Shown here piece after piece: positions 19,263-26,449 of a DNA stretch of 35,251 nucleotides. Under the pieces are notes generated by a model, which saw only the letters and a program-made list of their open reading frames with translations, had not been told where the DNA came from and did no database searches. The DNA comes from Candidatus Nanopelagicales bacterium. Its GTDB lineage: Bacteria; Actinomycetota; Actinomycetes; S36-B12; CAIYMF01. Within the stretch, counting starts at the first letter, position 1. Every line of letters begins with the position of its first letter. Made by a program: the position numbers and the translations under genes. The stretch is from contig JADGOZ010000076.1 in assembly GCA_017882705.1 (NCBI GenBank), positions 1 through 35,251 of the forward strand. The letters are read 5' to 3'.

Positions 19263-20705
19263 TCAGAGGGTGATGCCGGTGAGGACGAGGACGCGCTCGT
19301 AGGTGAAGTCGTCCATGGCGGAGCGGACGCCCTCGCGGCCGACGCCGGAGGCCTTCACACCGCCGTAGGGCATCTGGTCCGCGCGGAAGCTCGGCACGTC
19401 GCCGACGACCACGCCGCCCACCTCGAGCTCGGCGTGCGCACGGAAGGCGACCTGCAGGTCGTGGGTGAACACTCCCGTCTGCAGCCCGAAGCGGCTCGCG
19501 TTCACGCTGTCGAACGCGACGTCGACGCCGTCGACCGGCTCGAGCACGAGCACCGGCCCGAAGACCTCCTCGCACACGACCTTCGCGTCGGCCGGGGCGT
19601 CGACCAGGACGGTCGGGGCATACGTCGCTCCCTCGCGCGTGCCGCCGACGAGGACCGTGGCGCCTGCGGTGACCGCCTCCTCGACCCAGGACTCGACCCG
19701 GATCGCCGCGATCTCGTCGACGAGCGGACCGACGACGGTCGACTCGTCCCACGGCGAACCCGTGGCGAGGCCGGACACCTTCGCCACCACCAGCGGCACG
19801 AGCCGCTCCCACAGCGAGCGGTCGACGAGGACGCGCTGCACCGAGATGCAGGACTGGCCGCCCTGGTAGGTCGCGAAGGTCGCGATGCGCGTCGCGGCCC
19901 AGTCGAGGTCGGCGTCGGTCGACCAGTCGGGGCAGACGATCGCGGCCGCGTTGCCACCGAGCTCGAGGGTCACGTGCTTGCGCGGCACGGACGCCTGGAT
20001 GGCGAAGCCGACCTTCTCCGAGCCGGTGAACGACACGACGGGGAGCCGCTCGTCGGCGACGAGCGCGGGTGCGACGTCGTTGCCGACCGGCAGCACCGAC
20101 CACGAGCCGGCGGGCAGGTCGGTCTCGGCGAGGATCTCTCCGAGGACGAGCGCGGACAGCGGCGTCGCGGGCGCCGGCTTCACGATGATCGGCGTACCGA
20201 CCGCGAGCGCCGGGGCCACCTTGTGCGCGACGAGGTTGAGCGGGAAGTTGAACGGCGCGATGCCGAGCACCGGGCCGATCGGGAATCGCCGGATGATGCC
20301 GGCGCGGCCAGCGCCGGAGGAGTCGGTGTCGAGGCGGTGCACCTCGCCGCTGAACCGACGGGTCTCCTCCGCGGCGATGCGGAAGACCGACGCGGCGCGC
20401 ACGACCTCGCCGCGCGCCCACATGATCGGCTTGCCGTTCTCCGCCGTGATCAGCTCGGCGACCTCGTCGGCGCGCTCGACGAGGCGGGTCGAGACGTGCA
20501 GCAGCGCCTCGGCACGCAGCGCGGCCGTCGTGGCGCCGAACGCCTGACGGACCTCCCACGCCGCGGCGACGGCGCGCTCGACCTGCTCGGGGTCGGGCAC
20601 GTGGTGCACCCCGGCGACGGAGCCGTCGTAGGGGTTCGTGACCTCCTCGGAGGTCGAGGAGGTCTCGGCGCGGCCGGCGATCCAGAACGGTCGGATGTCA
20701 GTCAT
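19263..20705 (-). CDS. NAD(P)-dependent aldehyde dehydrogenase (probable succinate-semialdehyde or aminoaldehyde type)
   Basis: A 480-residue aldehyde dehydrogenase that oxidises an aldehyde to an acid. Present are PFNFPLNLVAHKVAPALAVGTPIIVKPAPATP (about 151-182), the cofactor loop FTGSEKVG (about 226-233), the general base Glu248 in TLELGGNAAA, and the nucleophile Cys286 in GGQSCISVQR. The ELGGNAA form places it near lactaldehyde/phosphonoacetaldehyde/semialdehyde dehydrogenases rather than classical GabD, so specificity is open. It sits downstream of a PucR-type regulator and close to gabT, and its promoter shares elements with gabT, suggesting it completes GABA degradation to succinate (inference). 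The ATG at 20705 has no Shine-Dalgarno and probably starts a leaderless message. Confidence 0.88.
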   Translation of the reverse strand: MTDIRPFWIAGRAETSSTSEEVTNPYDGSVAGVHHVPDPEQVERAVAAAWEVRQAFGATTAALRAEALLHVSTRLVERADEVAELITAENGKPIMWARGEVVRAASVFRIAAEETRRFSGEVHRLDTDSSGAGRAGIIRRFPIGPVLGIAPFNFPLNLVAHKVAPALAVGTPIIVKPAPATPLSALVLGEILAETDLPAGSWSVLPVGNDVAPALVADERLPVVSFTGSEKVGFAIQASVPRKHVTLELGGNAAAIVCPDWSTDADLDWAATRIATFATYQGGQSCISVQRVLVDRSLWERLVPLVVAKVSGLATGSPWDESTVVGPLVDEIAAIRVESWVEEAVTAGATVLVGGTREGATYAPTVLVDAPADAKVVCEEVFGPVLVLEPVDGVDVAFDSVNASRFGLQTGVFTHDLQVAFRAHAELEVGGVVVGDVPSFRADQMPYGGVKASGVGREGVRSAMDDFTYERVLVLTGITL

Positions 20706-20711
20706 GCCTCG

Positions 20712-20786
20712 ACCGTACGGAACCGGCAGGACTCGCCGCGTTCCGTAATGGAGTGCCGTCCCGGCGTCACCGGACGATCCGGACAA
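20712..20786 (-). promoter_or_regulatory. Promoter and activator half-site of the aldehyde dehydrogenase gene
   Basis: On the minus strand TACGGT (20717-20712) lies 6 bases before the ATG, implying a leaderless transcript. No consensus -35 is visible. TTGTCCGG (20786-20779) lies about 75-80 bases upstream, followed by a related CGTCCGG, and the same TTGTCCGG forms the palindrome upstream of gabT. An 8-bp inverted repeat TACGGAAC/GTTCCGTA (20716-20723, 20740-20747) overlaps the promoter and may be another operator. Confidence 0.55.
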
Positions 20787-20800
20787 CCATCGGTGCGCGG

Positions 20801-22321
20801 TCAGTCGGGTCGGCGCGTCAGGGCGAGGTAGAGCTCCGCGCGGACGCCGGCGTCGTCGAGGCTGCGGCCGAGGAGCGCCTCGGCGCGGCGCAGGCGGTGC
20901 CGGACGGTGTGACGGTGCACGCCGAGGTCTGCGGCGGCGGCGTCGACCTGACCGTGGTGGGACAGCCAGGCCAGCAGGGTCGCGGCGAGGTCGGCGCGCT
21001 CCCCCGGCTCGTCGAGCGGCGCGAGCAGCGCCGCGGCCCAGGCGTCGGCCGCGGCCGGGTCGAGCAGGGCCTCGAGGCCGCCGCCGAGGTCGTCGTAGCT
21101 GCGTACGCCGGATCCTCCCGCTGCCAGGGCCCGCCGGGCCCTGGCCCAGGAGCGTGCGAGGCCGGCGGCGTCCTCCACGTCGGCGCCGTCGCCGATCCCG
21201 ATGCCCAGGAGCACGTCGATGTCCTCCGCTGCGGACGAGGCCCCCTCCGCCGCGAGCGCAGCGGGCACGACCGCGACCACGACCGCCGGGTCGTCCACGA
21301 CGAGCCCCGCCGCCACGGCTGCGCCGGGCAGCGCCTCGGCGAGCCGGTCCTCGGCCGCGGCCACGGCCGCCGCGTCGTGGCCCGCCGGACGCGCGACCAG
21401 CACGCGCACGGGCTCCCCGCGCAGGCCGGCCCAGCCGAGCGGCTCGAGCGGCAGCTCGGCCGCGCGACCGTCGAGCAGCAGACGGAGCGCCGCGGCGCGC
21501 ACGCCGCGCTCGGCGGACGTCCGACCCTCGGAACGCGCGAGCGACAGCGAGAGCAACGAGACCGCGAGGTTGACGACCGCCTGGTCGCTGGCGCGCAACG
21601 GACCGGGGGCGCCGACCGCGAGGAACCCGCGGGCGCGGCCGCGGACGCCGAGCGGCTGGATGACGACGTAGTCGTCGGCGCCGGAGACGACGGCCGAGGC
21701 GAGCAGGCCCTTCGGTCGCAGCCGGGCGATCTCGCCGGCGAGGTCGGTGGCGCGGCCCGCCGCCGACGCCGGGCTCGCCTGCGTCACGGCGCCGGACGGG
21801 TCGAGCACCAGCGCGAACCCGCCCACGTGCTTGGCCAGACGCGTCACCACGGCGTGCGACCCGCCGTCCTCGGCGGTGAGCGCACCTCGGATGAGGTCGC
21901 GCTGCGTGGCGAAGCCCCGGGCGGCCTCGTCGTACTCCTCCGCGGCGAGCAGCCGCGAGACGGCCTTCGTGACGGCGATGAACGGGGTGCGCTCGGGTAC
22001 CTCCACCAGTGCGAGGCCGGCCTTCTCCGCGGCGGCCACGAGCGCGTCGGGCACGCTCGGGTGGGACAGCCCGATGCCGAGGCCGAGGGCGACGACGTCG
22101 GCCGCCACGAGCCGCTTGACGTACGCCGCACAGGCGGCGCTCCTCTCCGGCAGGCGCATGCCGGTCGTGAGGAGCAGCTCGCCGCCCTCGAGGAAGGGCG
22201 CGGGGTCCTCGAGCTCGCTCACCGCGACCCAGCGGACCGGACGGTCGAGCGACCCGGCCGCGGCCCGGACCACGAGGCCGAGGTCGGCGAGAGCGGTGAT
22301 GTCGCGCAGTCGAGGTGGCAC
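20801..22321 (-). CDS. PucR family transcriptional regulator (GabR-like by context)
   Basis: A 506-residue regulator with an N-terminal PucR ligand-sensing domain (about 1-120: PPRLRDITALADLGLVV, ELEDPAPFLEGGELLLTTGMRL), a middle region (about 150-400) and a C-terminal PucR-type helix-turn-helix (about 440-506: LAWLSHHGQVDAAAADLGVHRHTVRHRLRRAEALLG). It is divergent from gabT and upstream of a codirectional aldehyde dehydrogenase. In Corynebacterium glutamicum a PucR-type protein called GabR activates the gabTDP operon, so the same job is likely here (inference). The GTG at 22321 follows AAGGGGAT at proper spacing; the longer open frame has no such site. The 22360-22376 palindrome lies just upstream and could mediate autoregulation. 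Confidence 0.9.
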   Translation of the reverse strand: MPPRLRDITALADLGLVVRAAAGSLDRPVRWVAVSELEDPAPFLEGGELLLTTGMRLPERSAACAAYVKRLVAADVVALGLGIGLSHPSVPDALVAAAEKAGLALVEVPERTPFIAVTKAVSRLLAAEEYDEAARGFATQRDLIRGALTAEDGGSHAVVTRLAKHVGGFALVLDPSGAVTQASPASAAGRATDLAGEIARLRPKGLLASAVVSGADDYVVIQPLGVRGRARGFLAVGAPGPLRASDQAVVNLAVSLLSLSLARSEGRTSAERGVRAAALRLLLDGRAAELPLEPLGWAGLRGEPVRVLVARPAGHDAAAVAAAEDRLAEALPGAAVAAGLVVDDPAVVVAVVPAALAAEGASSAAEDIDVLLGIGIGDGADVEDAAGLARSWARARRALAAGGSGVRSYDDLGGGLEALLDPAAADAWAAALLAPLDEPGERADLAATLLAWLSHHGQVDAAAADLGVHRHTVRHRLRRAEALLGRSLDDAGVRAELYLALTRRPD

Positions 22322-22359
22322 GCGATCCCCTTCCGGCCGTGGCGCCGTGCACCGCGGCA

Positions 22360-22376
22360 TTGTCCGGTCCGGACAA
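22360..22376. promoter_or_regulatory. 17-bp palindrome, candidate PucR-family operator
   Basis: TTGTCCGG, a central T, then CCGGACAA: perfect 8-bp arms. It is in the divergent pucR-gabT intergenic region, 67 bases before the gabT start and 39 bases before the regulator start. The same half-site lies upstream of the aldehyde dehydrogenase gene, supporting co-regulation by the adjacent regulator (inference). Confidence 0.65.
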
Positions 22377-22408
22377 GCATAGCCACCCGCTTGGCCAGGG
22401 GGTCCACG

Positions 22409-22436
22409 TTGCGTCAACCCCTCCCCGGGCTACGGT
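22409..22436 (+). promoter_or_regulatory. gabT promoter (leaderless)
   Basis: TTGCGT (22409-22414), a 16-base spacer, then TACGGT (22431-22436), which resemble -35 and -10 elements. The -10 element ends 6 bases before the gabT ATG, and there is no Shine-Dalgarno sequence, so transcription should begin at or beside the start codon. Confidence 0.65.
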
Positions 22437-22442
22437 CACCCC

Positions 22443-23795
22443 ATGACGACCTCCTCCTCCCTCACCGCCGCGGACCTCCCCCAGGAGCGCCGCCTGGTCA
22501 CCGCCATCCCCGGCCCGAAGTCCGAGGCCCTCCAGGCCCGACGCACCGCCGCCGTGAGCGCGGGCGTGGGCGCCACCCTGCCGATCTACGTCGAGGCCGC
22601 GGGCGGCGGCGTGATCGTCGACATCGACGGCAACTCCCTCATCGACATGGGCTCCGGCATCGCCGTCACGAGCGTGGGCAACTCCGCGCCCAAGGTCGTC
22701 GCCGCGGTCCAGGAGCAGGTGGCGAAGTTCACCCACACCTGCTTCATGGTCACCAGCTACGAGGGCTACGTCGAGGTCTGCGAGCAGCTCAACCGGCTGA
22801 CCCCTGGCACCCACGAGAAGCGCTCGGCGCTGTTCAACTCCGGCGCCGAGGCGGTGGAGAACGCGGTCAAGATCGCCCGCGCCTACACCAAGCGCGACGC
22901 CGTCGTCGTGTTCGAGCACGGCTACCACGGCCGCACGAACCTCACGATGGCGATGACCGCGAAGAACATGCCCTACAAGCAGTCCTTCGGCCCCTTCGCG
23001 AGCGAGATCTACCGCGTGCCGCTCTCCTACCCGTTCCACGACGGTCGCGAGGGCGCGAAGGCGGCGGCCGACGCGATCAGCCGCATCGACAAGGAGATCG
23101 GCGCGGGCAACGTCGCCGCGATCGTGATCGAGCCCATCGCCGGCGAGGGCGGCTTCATCGTCCCCGCCGCGGGCTTCCTCCCCGCGCTCGTCGAGTTCGC
23201 CACCGCCAACGGCATCGTGTTCGTCGCCGACGAGATCCAGACCGGCTTCTGCCGCACCGGCGACTGGTTCGCCTGCGACCACGAGGGCATCGTCCCGGAC
23301 CTGATCACGACCGCGAAGGGCATCGCGGGCGGCCTTCCGCTCGCGGGCGTCACCGGCCGGGCCGAGATCATGGACGCCGTGCACTCGGGCGGACTCGGCG
23401 GCACCTACGGCGGCAACCCGGTGGCCTGCGCCGCCGCGCTCGGCTCGATCGCGACGATGGAGGAGCTCGACCTCCCCGCCGCCGCCCGGCACATCGAGAG
23501 CGTCATGAAGCCGCGCCTGCAGACCATCGCCGACAAGACGGGCGTCATCGGCGACATCCGCGGTCGCGGAGCGATGATCGCGGTGGAGCTCGTGAAGCCC
23601 GGCACCGACGAGCCCGACGCCGCGCTCACCGCCGCCGTCGCGAAGGCCTGCCACCTGCAGGGCGTCGTGGTCCTCACCGCCGGAACCTATGGCAACGTGC
23701 TGCGGTTCCTCCCCCCGCTCACCATGCCCGACCACCTGCTCGACGAGGCCCTCACCGTCCTCGAGGAGCAGTTCCTGGCCCTCACCGGTCACTGA
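22443..23795 (+). CDS. gabT: 4-aminobutyrate--2-oxoglutarate transaminase
   Basis: A 450-residue class III PLP aminotransferase that transfers the amino group of GABA to 2-oxoglutarate, giving succinate semialdehyde. The PLP lysine is Lys292 in LITTAKGIAGGLPLAGVTGR; Asp263 in VFVADEIQTGFCRTG binds the pyridine nitrogen; phosphate-binding SGAEAVENAVKIAR is at about 133-146. VIEPIAGEGGFIVP and the C-terminal LRFLPPLTMPDHLLDEAL are GabT-typical. Related 5-aminovalerate or lysine-derived substrates are possible. It diverges from a PucR-type regulator and is followed by a strong terminator, so it appears monocistronic. The ATG at 22443 is chosen by family alignment and the leaderless promoter. Confidence 0.95.
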   Translation: MTTSSSLTAADLPQERRLVTAIPGPKSEALQARRTAAVSAGVGATLPIYVEAAGGGVIVDIDGNSLIDMGSGIAVTSVGNSAPKVVAAVQEQVAKFTHTCFMVTSYEGYVEVCEQLNRLTPGTHEKRSALFNSGAEAVENAVKIARAYTKRDAVVVFEHGYHGRTNLTMAMTAKNMPYKQSFGPFASEIYRVPLSYPFHDGREGAKAAADAISRIDKEIGAGNVAAIVIEPIAGEGGFIVPAAGFLPALVEFATANGIVFVADEIQTGFCRTGDWFACDHEGIVPDLITTAKGIAGGLPLAGVTGRAEIMDAVHSGGLGGTYGGNPVACAAALGSIATMEELDLPAAARHIESVMKPRLQTIADKTGVIGDIRGRGAMIAVELVKPGTDEPDAALTAAVAKACHLQGVVVLTAGTYGNVLRFLPPLTMPDHLLDEALTVLEEQFLALTGH

Positions 23796-23799
23796 CCGA

Positions 23800-23849
23800 C
23801 GCACGACGAAGGCCCGGCACCTTGAAGGGTTCCGGGCCTTCGTCGTGCG
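23800..23849. terminator. Bidirectional 18-bp hairpin terminator
   Basis: CGCACGACGAAGGCCCGG (23800-23817) and CCGGGCCTTCGTCGTGCG (23832-23849) pair perfectly around a 14-base loop. It begins 5 bases after the gabT stop and ends 4 bases from the stop of the convergent dehydrogenase remnant, serving both strands. Confidence 0.88.
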
Positions 23850-23853
23850 AGCG

Positions 23854-24291
23854 TCAGAGCACCGTGTCGGTGAGCACCGCGTGCGTCCGCGGGTCAGGCT
23901 CCTGGATGCCGCAGCTCTGGCCGTGGCCGTCGTGGAGCAGCTCGAGGAACGGTGCGGCGTCGAAGGCCTCCGGCCCGAGGATGCCCGTTCCCTTCCAGGC
24001 GTCCGTCGACAGCAGCTCGAGAGCCGTCACCGGGTTCATCGCGGTCTGCCAGACGACCGCCTGCGTCCCGAACTCGCGCATCGGCCAGGCGTTGTCCGCG
24101 ACGTGGTAGAGGTACACCTCCCGAGCGGCGCCGTCCTTGCCCGCACCCGTGACCCAGACGCCGGCGCAGGTCTTGCCGGTCATCCGGTCGCCCAGCATCG
24201 CCGGGTCCGGCAGGCACGCCGCCACGACGTCGCGCGGGCTGACCTCGACACCGCCGACCCGGACCTTCTCCGTGCGGTCGAGCCCGAGCAT
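23854..24291 (-). pseudogene. Truncated saccharopine-dehydrogenase-like C-terminal duplicate
   Basis: This 145-codon frame begins MLGLDRTEKVRVGGVEVSPRD and aligns end to end with the last third of the full-length gene next door (24376-25614). By direct comparison about 73% of 141 aligned residues are identical. Similarity extends slightly upstream of the ATG (translated IGVLQTLH matches IDVLKTLH), to about base 24310-24320, then stops near the hairpin 24325-24370. The Rossmann cofactor domain is absent, so it cannot be a working dehydrogenase alone. The frame is intact and has its own terminator, so a small expressed protein is not excluded, but a decaying partial tandem duplication is the simplest reading. 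Confidence 0.78.
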
Positions 24292-24324
24292 GTGGAGGGT
24301 CTGCAGGACGCCGATGGCGACGGA

Positions 24325-24370
24325 CGCAGCCCGTGGGGCACGCGATGAGCGTCGTGCCCCACGGGCTGCG
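24325..24370 (-). terminator. 18-bp hairpin terminator after the full-length dehydrogenase gene
   Basis: CGCAGCCCGTGGGGCACG (24325-24342) and CGTGCCCCACGGGCTGCG (24353-24370) pair perfectly with a 10-base loop. On the minus strand it starts 6 bases after the dehydrogenase stop. The homologous remnant begins directly behind it. Confidence 0.88.
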
Positions 24371-24375
24371 GCGGA

Positions 24376-25614
24376 TCAGCCGGAGACGACGGCGTGCGTC
24401 TCGGGGTCACGCTCCTGCATGCCCCACTCCTGGCCGTAGCCGTCGCGCAGCAGGTCGAGGAACGGGACGGCGTCGAACGCCTCCGGGCCGAGCACACCCG
24501 CACCCGACCACACGCCGGTGGCGAGGAGCTCGAGGGCCACGACGGGATTCATCGCGGTCTGCCAGACGACGGCCTGGGCGCCGTATTCCTGCATCGTCCA
24601 CTCGTTCGAGGCGACGTGGTACAGGTACACCTCGCGCGGCGTCCCGTCGCTGCCGGTGCCGGTGACGAGCAGTCCGGCGCAGGTGCTGCCGGTCATCCTG
24701 TCGCCGAGGGTCAGCGGGTCCGGCAGGCAGGCGGCGACGACGTCGCGCGGGCTCACCTCGTGCTGGCCGACGCGCACCTTGTCGGTCTTGTCGAGACCGA
24801 GCTTGTGCAGGGTCTTCAGCACGTCGATGAACTCGTCGCCGAGGCCGAACTTGAAGGTCACGCGCTTGGCGTCGATCCAGCGCGGCATGAGGAGGACCTC
24901 CTCGTGCTCCACGTTGACGCACTCGACCGGGCCGATGCCGCCGGGGAAGTCGAAGACCTCGGGCTCGGAGAACGGTGCGGTGGTGAACCAGCCCTTGTCC
25001 TTCTCCCAGATCGCCGGCGGGTTGAGGCACTCCTCGATCGTGGTCCAGATGGAGAACGACGGCGCGAACTCGTAGCCCTCGATCACGAGGTTGCCGGCGT
25101 CGCGGACGCCGAGCTCGTCGATCTCGGAGAACAGGTGGTCGCTCGCGTAGCGCGCGAACACGTCGGCGAGGCCGGGCTCCACACCCATGCCGACGAGCGC
25201 GAGGCGTCCGGCACCCTTCCACGACTCGTCGTGGGCGAACTGGTCGTCGCCGAGCTTGACGCCGGGCAGCTCGTGCGGCCTCTCCGGGTGCGGCGACGAC
25301 AGCGACATCGCGGTGTCGAGGTAGTCGGCACCGGCGAGGAACGCGCCTTCGAAGATGGACAGCACGAAGCGCGGGTCGACCGCGTTCACGACGTGCGTGA
25401 CGTCGTGCTCACGGGCGAGGGTCGCGACGGCGTGCGCGTCGGAGGCGTCGACCTGCGCGGCGACGAAGCGGGGGTCACCGAGGCGGGCGACGAGCGCCTC
25501 CGCACGGGCGACGTCGTAGTCGGCGACGACGAAGGACTCGAAGAAGTCGCGACGGGCGGCGATCAGGGCGGCGGACGAGCCGACGCCACCGGCGCCGACG
25601 CAGAGGACCCGCAT
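24376..25614 (-). CDS. Saccharopine dehydrogenase family oxidoreductase
   Basis: A 412-residue protein with an N-terminal NAD(P) Rossmann fold (MRVLCVGAGGVGSSAALIAARR, the GxGxxG loop at about 7-12) and a saccharopine-reductase-like C-terminal domain (VGMGVEPGLADVFARYASDHLF at about 141-162, and AVVWQTAMNPVVALELL near 345-361). The clan includes saccharopine dehydrogenase and carboxy(nor)spermidine dehydrogenase; in this amine-catabolic neighbourhood a polyamine- or lysine-related imino/amino acid substrate is plausible but not shown. The start at 25614 begins exactly at the Rossmann strand and lacks a Shine-Dalgarno. It is divergent from the MarR gene and flanked downstream by its own C-terminal duplicate. 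Confidence 0.87.
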   Translation of the reverse strand: MRVLCVGAGGVGSSAALIAARRDFFESFVVADYDVARAEALVARLGDPRFVAAQVDASDAHAVATLAREHDVTHVVNAVDPRFVLSIFEGAFLAGADYLDTAMSLSSPHPERPHELPGVKLGDDQFAHDESWKGAGRLALVGMGVEPGLADVFARYASDHLFSEIDELGVRDAGNLVIEGYEFAPSFSIWTTIEECLNPPAIWEKDKGWFTTAPFSEPEVFDFPGGIGPVECVNVEHEEVLLMPRWIDAKRVTFKFGLGDEFIDVLKTLHKLGLDKTDKVRVGQHEVSPRDVVAACLPDPLTLGDRMTGSTCAGLLVTGTGSDGTPREVYLYHVASNEWTMQEYGAQAVVWQTAMNPVVALELLATGVWSGAGVLGPEAFDAVPFLDLLRDGYGQEWGMQERDPETHAVVSG

Positions 25615-25680
25615 GGGGAGATTCCGTTTCTGGCACGGCGCCGGCCCGGTGCCGGGCGCCTGTTCAGGGCACGCTAAGGC

Positions 25681-25701
25681 ATAAGGTGCTTATATGAAGC
25701 A
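25681..25701. promoter_or_regulatory. Overlapping palindromes at the MarR gene start, candidate auto-operator and promoter
   Basis: ATAAG-GTG-CTTAT (25681-25693) directly abuts the ATG at 25694, and TGCTT-ATATG-AAGCA (25687-25701) spans the start codon. TAAGGT (25682-25687) is a possible -10 element 6 bases before the ATG, with no Shine-Dalgarno, so the message may be leaderless. A MarR dimer bound here would block its own promoter and perhaps the divergent dehydrogenase gene (inference). Confidence 0.6.
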
Positions 25702-26353
25702 TCGATCGCGCAGGACGCCGGAACGCGTCTTCGGCGAGGGCGGGATCGCCATCCCGAGCGAGGCGCCGCGACCGCCACGCCGGGGCGCCGCCGCCGACCG
25801 GGCGTTCACCGCCAACGTCCTGGGCACGCTCGCGCTCACCGTCGCGGACCGCGTGTCCATCGGGGCGGCCCGAGTCGCGCGCCACGGCGCCAACGCGCCG
25901 GCAGCCCTCGTCACGCTGCTCTGGTACCCGGACCGCCCGATCGCCTTCCTCGCCGACCGCCTGCGGATCACCCACCCGGGTGCGGTTCAGCTCGTCGACC
26001 GGCTCGAGAAGGACGGCCTCGTCGACCGCATCCCGGCGCTCGACGGACGCACCAAGCTGCTCGCGCTCACGCCGAGGGGCGAGCGGGTGGCGCTCGAGGT
26101 GCTCAGCGCCCGCCGCGACGTCCTCGAGCGTGCCGTGTCCGCGCTGGACGACGCCCAGGTCCGGGCCCTCGCCGATGCCGCCGGGGCGATGCTGGAGGCG
26201 ATCACCGACGACCTGCTGACGAGCGAGTACATGTGCCGGATGTGCGACGAGCTGGCCTGCCCGGACGCCCGCTGCCCGGTGGAGCGCGCGGAGCCGGCTC
26301 CACCTCACCGTCGCGGGACGGGGTACGGCGTACCGGATCCGGCGGCGCCCTGA
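25694..26353 (+). CDS. MarR family regulator with four-cysteine C-terminal tail
   Basis: A 219-residue winged-helix regulator. After a basic, proline-rich N-terminus (about 1-35), the MarR fold spans about 40-175: helix-turn-helix IAFLADRLRITHPGAVQLVDRLEKDGLVDR (83-112) and wing with DGRTKLLALTPRGER (117-131). Beyond the fold is YMCRMCDELACPDARCPVE, with Cys181, Cys184, Cys189 and Cys194 in a C-x2-C-x4-C-x4-C spacing that could bind zinc or an iron-sulfur cluster or act as a thiol redox switch (inference). It is divergent from the saccharopine-dehydrogenase-like gene and precedes an APC permease, its likely targets. The start at 25694 overlaps palindromic DNA that may be its own operator. Confidence 0.88.
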   Translation: MKHRSRRTPERVFGEGGIAIPSEAPRPPRRGAAADRAFTANVLGTLALTVADRVSIGAARVARHGANAPAALVTLLWYPDRPIAFLADRLRITHPGAVQLVDRLEKDGLVDRIPALDGRTKLLALTPRGERVALEVLSARRDVLERAVSALDDAQVRALADAAGAMLEAITDDLLTSEYMCRMCDELACPDARCPVERAEPAPPHRRGTGYGVPDPAAP

Positions 26354-26382
26354 ACTGCAGGCGAACCAAGGTCGTCCTTCCT

Positions 26383-26411
26383 ATGACGAGGCCGCTCGGG
26401 GTGGATAGCCT
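26383..26411 (+). promoter_or_regulatory. Candidate promoter of the APC permease gene
   Basis: ATGACG (26383-26388) and TAGCCT (26406-26411) with a 17-base spacer resemble -35 and -10 elements. They lie between the MarR stop (26353) and the permease ATG (26450), which has GAAGGAG upstream, so this message has a normal leader. Assignment is by motif only. Confidence 0.45.
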
Positions 26412-26449
26412 GCCCGCACGCAACGGGGCGTACGAAGGAGTCGCTGGCG

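Noticed and set aside
19263-20705. Naming the aldehyde dehydrogenase gabD outright
   Set aside because: Active-site context ELGGNAA is closer to lactaldehyde/phosphonoacetaldehyde-type enzymes; the GABA role rests on neighbourhood and promoter similarity only.
19263-23804. A 1513-codon minus-strand frame that would fuse the aldehyde dehydrogenase to upstream sequence
   Set aside because: Only the last 480 codons encode a recognisable protein; the upstream part is antisense to gabT and lies in a shadow frame of PucR. The true start is the ATG at 20705.
20753-24109. A 1118-codon plus-strand open frame overlapping the PucR and gabT genes
   Set aside because: Composition is Arg/Gly/Ala-rich nonsense typical of the complementary or shifted frames of high-GC genes; the PucR and GabT frames in the same DNA have clear family motifs.
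25637-25660. GC-rich near-palindrome GGCGCC...GGCGCC between the dehydrogenase and MarR genes
   Set aside because: The stem needs a bulge and is built of simple GC runs that arise easily in this DNA; too weak to call as an operator or riboswitch.
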